Shown here piece by piece: positions 35,389-36,837 of a DNA stretch of 36,837 nt (positions within the stretch are counted from its first letter, which is position 1; the number at the start of each line of letters is the position of its first letter). The stretch comes from Luminiphilus sp. (GTDB lineage: Bacteria > Pseudomonadota > Gammaproteobacteria > Pseudomonadales > Halieaceae), in NCBI GenBank assembly GCA_016778045.1, contig JADHQG010000013.1:1-36837 (forward strand), given 5' to 3'. The position numbers and the translations under genes are program-made. The notes beneath the pieces were generated by a model. The model ran no database searches. It was given only the letters and a program-made list of their open reading frames with translations, and was not told the origin of the DNA.

Positions 35389-36837
35389 ATGCTTCGCTAC
35401 CAAATTCTCACCGCGCTGTTTGTGATCGCTCTCCCGGGCTGCTCAACGCTTCCTGAGGCAGAGCCCGACACGCCGTTGGCCGTGCCTGCAGCAAAAAAGT
35501 CGACAGTCGCCGAGCAGCCGCCAGAGACCCCGATACCCGAAGACAATTTGCTGCCCCTCTTGCAAGCAGAGTTCGCACTGAGGGCTCGCGACTACAATCA
35601 AGCCGTGGCGCTGCTCACAGAGCAGGCCGCGCTATTGACCGACCCGGCGCTTGCCCGCAGGGCACTCCGTCTTGCGGAATTTGTCACCGATGCCGAACGC
35701 GCGGCAGCGATGGCAGTGCGGCTGGTTCAGCTGGATCCCGAGGATGGTGCTGCGCAGGCCGCCGCCTCAGGCTGGCTATCGAGAACAGGTCGGCCAGTGA
35801 GGGCACTGGAATTTGCCGGCAACGCTTACGAGTTGGGTCACCCGGTCAACGTTGCCACAACGCTGGGCAACTATGAGCAGATGGACGACGATTCAAAAGC
35901 CGCCATCGCTGAAGCTTTGCACAACCTCGCCACGCGTTGGCCCGATGACAATGAGATCGCGATTGCAGCCAGCCTGTTAGCCAGATTGGAGCAGGACTGG
36001 CGTCGTGCTGAATCTTTCTTACTCCCTGTGCTGGAGCGCTCGCCTGAGGATGTTCGCGCCATCATGTTGTGGACACAGCTCCAGCTCGATCAATCCTTGC
36101 CCAATCCGCTGCAGAGATTGGAAGACGCCGTTGCCGCCTTTCCCGCCAATCAGGAGCTGCGGCTGCAATATGCCCGCTTGCTGGGCTCCGAGGGTGACTA
36201 CACAGGTGCTAGAGAACAGTTCGCCCTGCTGCTCGAAGTCGATCCAAGCAACCCGGAACTCCTGTCTACCGCAGCCCTGCTGGATTTCGAACTTGAATTT
36301 TTTGATGCTGCACAGCTCAAATTTGAACAGCTGATCGCGCTGGGTGAACGACCCGACGAGGCGCACTACTACATTGGTCGCATCGAAATGTCCCGCGACC
36401 GCTACCCGGAAGCCATCGAATCGTTTGCACAGGTGGGGCCGTCGCGCGAGTTTCGCGATGCAAAAGCAAGAGCGGCATCATTGCTGGCCGACACTGCTTT
36501 CGCCAGCGATATCCGCGACTTCTTTGAGGCACAACGTCGCGCCTTCCCCGGCAACGCGGAACAGCTGTTTTTGCTAGAGGCCGATGCGCTCAGAGATTGG
36601 GATGGCGAGGCACTTAAGGCCTACGATCGAGGGCTAACGGCTTTCCCAAGATCTTTCTCCCTGCTCTACGGCCGAGCCATGGTGCACGAGGCGGACGGCG
36701 AGTTGACCGCAATGGAAACTGACTTGAGGCGTATTCTTGAGCAGGACCCCAATCATGCCGCCACGCTCAATGCGCTGGGCTATACCCTGACCAACCATAC
36801 TGAGCGCTATAAGGAAGCCGCCGACCTGATTGAACGC
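35389..36837 (+). CDS. TPR-repeat lipoprotein (5' 483 codons; runs off the window)
   Basis: An exported lipoprotein. The signal peptide MLRYQILTALFVIALPGC has a lipobox ending at Cys18, followed by a Pro/Ala/Glu-rich linker (about 19-50) and many TPR-like helix pairs from about residue 55 to the end (for example LLQAEFALRARDYNQAVALL, QYARLLGSEGDYTGAREQF and the Asn-containing NHAATLNALGYTLT repeat near 460). The frame is open to the last base, so the C-terminus is missing. Pseudomonas has a TPR protein between hemA and lolB in the same orientation, so this is the likely orthologue. It may serve in outer-membrane lipoprotein or envelope assembly, but its function is not established. Confidence 0.88.
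   Translation, partial: MLRYQILTALFVIALPGCSTLPEAEPDTPLAVPAAKKSTVAEQPPETPIPEDNLLPLLQAEFALRARDYNQAVALLTEQAALLTDPALARRALRLAEFVTDAERAAAMAVRLVQLDPEDGAAQAAASGWLSRTGRPVRALEFAGNAYELGHPVNVATTLGNYEQMDDDSKAAIAEALHNLATRWPDDNEIAIAASLLARLEQDWRRAESFLLPVLERSPEDVRAIMLWTQLQLDQSLPNPLQRLEDAVAAFPANQELRLQYARLLGSEGDYTGAREQFALLLEVDPSNPELLSTAALLDFELEFFDAAQLKFEQLIALGERPDEAHYYIGRIEMSRDRYPEAIESFAQVGPSREFRDAKARAASLLADTAFASDIRDFFEAQRRAFPGNAEQLFLLEADALRDWDGEALKAYDRGLTAFPRSFSLLYGRAMVHEADGELTAMETDLRRILEQDPNHAATLNALGYTLTNHTERYKEAADLIER

Overview
The window is a compact, almost purely housekeeping stretch of a gammaproteobacterial chromosome. I count about 39 supported protein genes plus one tentative small ORF. I see no RNA genes, insertion sequences, phage genes or CRISPR arrays. 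From memory, gene order closely follows the Pseudomonas aeruginosa block from zapE through algW, murA, kdsD, rpoN, ptsO, mreB and gatCAB. Protein details (AlgW/DegS protease, GatCAB, short-form HisG, RhlB with GADYQ, Ttg2D-like MlaC) suggest a marine non-enteric group such as Cellvibrionales/Halieaceae. That placement is inference; no marker gene here settles it.

Layout, left to right. (1) 1-2878: the cut-off start of zapE (-) and divergent zapG (+), then nif3 (-) divergent from the membrane protease degS/algW (+). (2) 2880-7078, minus strand: mlaC, ibaG, murA, hisG, hisD, tightly packed (phospholipid trafficking, peptidoglycan precursor, histidine). (3) 7136-11559, plus: a possible 52-aa ORF, a CaxA/YrbG cation antiporter, kdsD, kdsC, lptC, lptA, lptB (Kdo synthesis and LPS export). 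(4) 11675-15046, plus: a sigma70-like promoter, then rpoN, hpf, ptsN, rapZ, ptsO (sigma-54 and nitrogen-PTS). (5) 15136-17054: mgtE and darP (yjgA). (6) 17030-23820, minus: mreB, mreC, mreD, maf, yhdP (cell shape and envelope). (7) 24008-27221, plus: gatC, gatA, gatB (transamidation of mischarged tRNA). (8) 27212-31302: smr, cysZ, rhlB and a MATE exporter in alternating orientation. (9) 31314-35282, minus: hemA, prfA, prmC, moeB-like (tetrapyrrole entry and translation termination). (10) 35389 to the end: a TPR lipoprotein, truncated by the window edge.

The genome looks economical. Adjacent genes commonly overlap by 1-8 nt (ATGA or TGATG junctions), three convergent pairs overlap in their coding ends, and several familiar neighbours are missing from the expected places: mlaFED/B, hisC, rng, and tldD/pmbA.

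I found no clearly novel system. The observations most worth checking are: an mreC gene with no canonical start codon at the conserved N-terminus; an orphan mlaC with the transporter genes deleted beside it; a perfect palindrome holding both stop codons of zapG and nif3; a short Cys-containing ORF coupled to the antiporter gene; an altered active-site loop in the DegS-like protease; and a palindrome over the -35 box of the rpoN promoter.
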